Part shown: positions 31,935-33,111 of the stretch, one piece after another
Numbering within the stretch: the first letter of the stretch is position 1
Layout: each line of letters opens with the position of its first letter
Assembly (NCBI GenBank): GCA_947650285.1
Contig: CANTFL010000546.1
Coordinates: 1-33,111 of the forward strand
Origin: Hyaloperonospora brassicae
Taxonomy: Eukaryota; Oomycota; Peronosporomycetes; Peronosporales; Peronosporaceae
Length of the DNA stretch: 33,111 nt
Direction: 5' to 3'
Notes under the pieces: model-generated
Told to the model about the DNA's origin: nothing
Database searches by the model: none
Seen by the model: only the letters and a program-made list of their open reading frames with translations
Program-made: the position numbers and the translations under genes

Positions 31935-31984
31935 GGGCGGAGTGCCCTACTGATCCAGCAACATCAAGATAATTTGCAAATCTC

Positions 31985-32779
31985 TTGACGAAGGTTTCTC
32001 TCGACACGCAGTCCTTGTGTGTCTCTGCACTTGGTGATGAGGTGTTCCTCATCACCTTGATGTTGGAAGTGACAAAGTACTTGTCACTTCGCGCCCTGGT
32101 TGACTGTGGGGCGTCGAACAATTTTGTTCGTCGCCAGTCGCTAGAGGCAGGAAGTTTCAACTTCGTGGAGCGGGATATCCCTCCAACGAGAATGACGGTG
32201 CGACTAGCGACAGGCGCATCGATCATTGTGAAGAAACGCGTAGTCGGAATCCACTACACGTTAAAAGGCGAACAGTAAGATGATGATTTCATCGTACTCG
32301 ACCTGGATGACAAGTTTGATGTCATCCTAGGACTACCTTGGCTCAGGAGATACGAGCCAAGGGTGAGCTGGCAGCATCGATCAGTTACGATACCTGCTAC
32401 TTGTTCCTTAGATGACGATCTGAAGAATGTCTTGAAACGCCCACATTTGCGTGGGTGTACTACGAGCGAGTGCGATGTCCTCACTCGTGGTACGGTCGCT
32501 AGCACGACTGTACAAGAACACAATGTAGATGATCACTACATTGTGGAGAAAGCTCTCCTGGACCCTGTGGAAGTGACTTCCCAGGAAGTAATCGAGACAT
32601 TGAATGTCTTGGTTAATGATGGATTAAGCGTAGGCGCTTACACGCTTGATCTGGTTGTACCTCCGAAACTAACTTCGGAGATAACTCAATTGTCAACGCT
32701 AGAACCGAAACGGTTCTTGCGTGATCTGCGCAGTGGCAAATTCAAGCAGATCTGTGTACTCGTCGCGGAGGACGAGTAA
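31985..32779 (+). pseudogene. pol: Gypsy B aspartic protease and linker (one stop)
   Basis: In a different frame from gag, so a frameshift between gag and pol is required or has arisen by mutation. Retropepsin motif DCGASNNFVRR. TAA at 32276-32278 interrupts; FDVILGLPWL follows in the same frame and the frame ends at TAA 32777-32779. Matches element A except for three amino-acid changes. Confidence 0.85.
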
Positions 32780-33111
32780 GTTACCGATATTCGGTCGGCA
32801 ACGGTGTTTACTGAGACCGAGAGGGTTCTCAGCAGTTCATCGATGGACGAGAGCGTCATCGATGAGAAGACTCGGATTGAGCGATACACGTCTCAATCCT
32901 GGACGTCGCTCCAGGCAAATCCTTCGTATAAGGATTTGATCGAATTCAAGGATGTATTCCCTGAATCCGTGCCGTGCTAGTTGCCTAAGGACAAAGGAAC
33001 TCGACACGAGATCGAGCTCAAACCGGGCTCGAAGTACTGTGTCATGAAGCAGTGGCCACTGCCTCGTGAACAAGTACTAGCGATCGACAAGTTCTTTGAC
33101 GATCGCTTAGC
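32780..33111 (+). pseudogene. pol: Gypsy B start of reverse transcriptase, partial
   Basis: Continues the protease frame after TAA 32777-32779. TAG at 32978-32980 lies just before the conserved RT N-terminal block (LPKDKGTRHEIELKPGSK, then KQWPLPREQV). It runs off the window before the catalytic motifs. Confidence 0.85.

Larger units (their letters stand above)
30327..33111 (+). mobile_element. Ty3/gypsy retrotransposon, copy B (5' part, cut by window)
   Basis: Same family as element A, opposite orientation. Position x in B matches 60287-x in A up to gag position ~31650, then 60288-x, so the two form an inverted repeat with arms of about 2.8 kb. It starts TGCAACGG rather than TGTAACGG. B keeps the gag frame that is shifted in A but shares A's in-frame stops. 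The five bases before it are TTAGC; the far end lies outside the window. Confidence 0.95.

Overview
The window looks like a repeat-dense, gene-poor part of an oomycete genome (Phytophthora-like, plant-pathogen type). Three things point there. A small secreted cysteine-rich protein gene carries, 44 bp upstream of its ATG, a near-perfect match to the oomycete initiator (core TCATTYYNCAWTTT). The retroelements are Ty1/copia and chromodomain Ty3/gypsy types like those that fill oomycete genomes. The gypsy reading frames also look like oomycete families. The species cannot be named from this sequence alone.

Layout. (1) 1-767: flanking sequence with ~95-bp diverged repeats (1-285), then a short hairpin-rich fragment (561-767). 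(2) 768-15395: a tandem array of three ~5.08-kb units. Each unit has one minus-strand gene for an 82-residue secreted six-cysteine protein (1838-2086, 6922-7170, 12008-12256), an 82-bp minisatellite (one unit in copy 1, four in copies 2 and 3), a 51-bp perfect palindrome, a 36-bp minisatellite and a G-run. The tail of copy 3 is diverged and is cut by the next element. (3) 15396-20539: a complete but decayed minus-strand copia element with ~318-bp LTRs, a primer-binding site matching the Met-tRNA anticodon arm, and a gag-pol frame broken by six internal stops and about three frameshifts. (4) 20540-22226: no gene seen except a tRNA-like segment, possibly a SINE. (5) 22227-29959: a 7.7-kb minus-strand gypsy element (A) with LTRs, a GTAAA target duplication, degenerate gag-pro-RT-RNase H-integrase-chromodomain, and an opposite-strand ORF of about 530 codons between the chromodomain and the 3' LTR. 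(6) 29960-30326: a 367-bp spacer. (7) 30327-33111: the 5' part of a second gypsy copy (B) on the plus strand, running off the window. A and B are head to head and form an inverted repeat with arms of about 2.8 kb.

The most unusual signal is in the gypsy DNA. Perfect short inverted repeats (arms about 5-11 bp, loops about 1-15 nt) follow one another every few tens of bases through LTRs, coding regions and the opposite-strand ORF. In several places the two copies or the two LTRs differ in a way that keeps or perfects a stem. This points to a hairpin-directed mutational or selective process. The copia element and the tandem units do not show it to the same degree by eye.

The secreted-protein genes are the only likely functional host genes. 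Copy 1 differs from copies 2 and 3 by a cluster of amino-acid changes next to the C-terminal cysteines, while the rest of the unit is almost unchanged.
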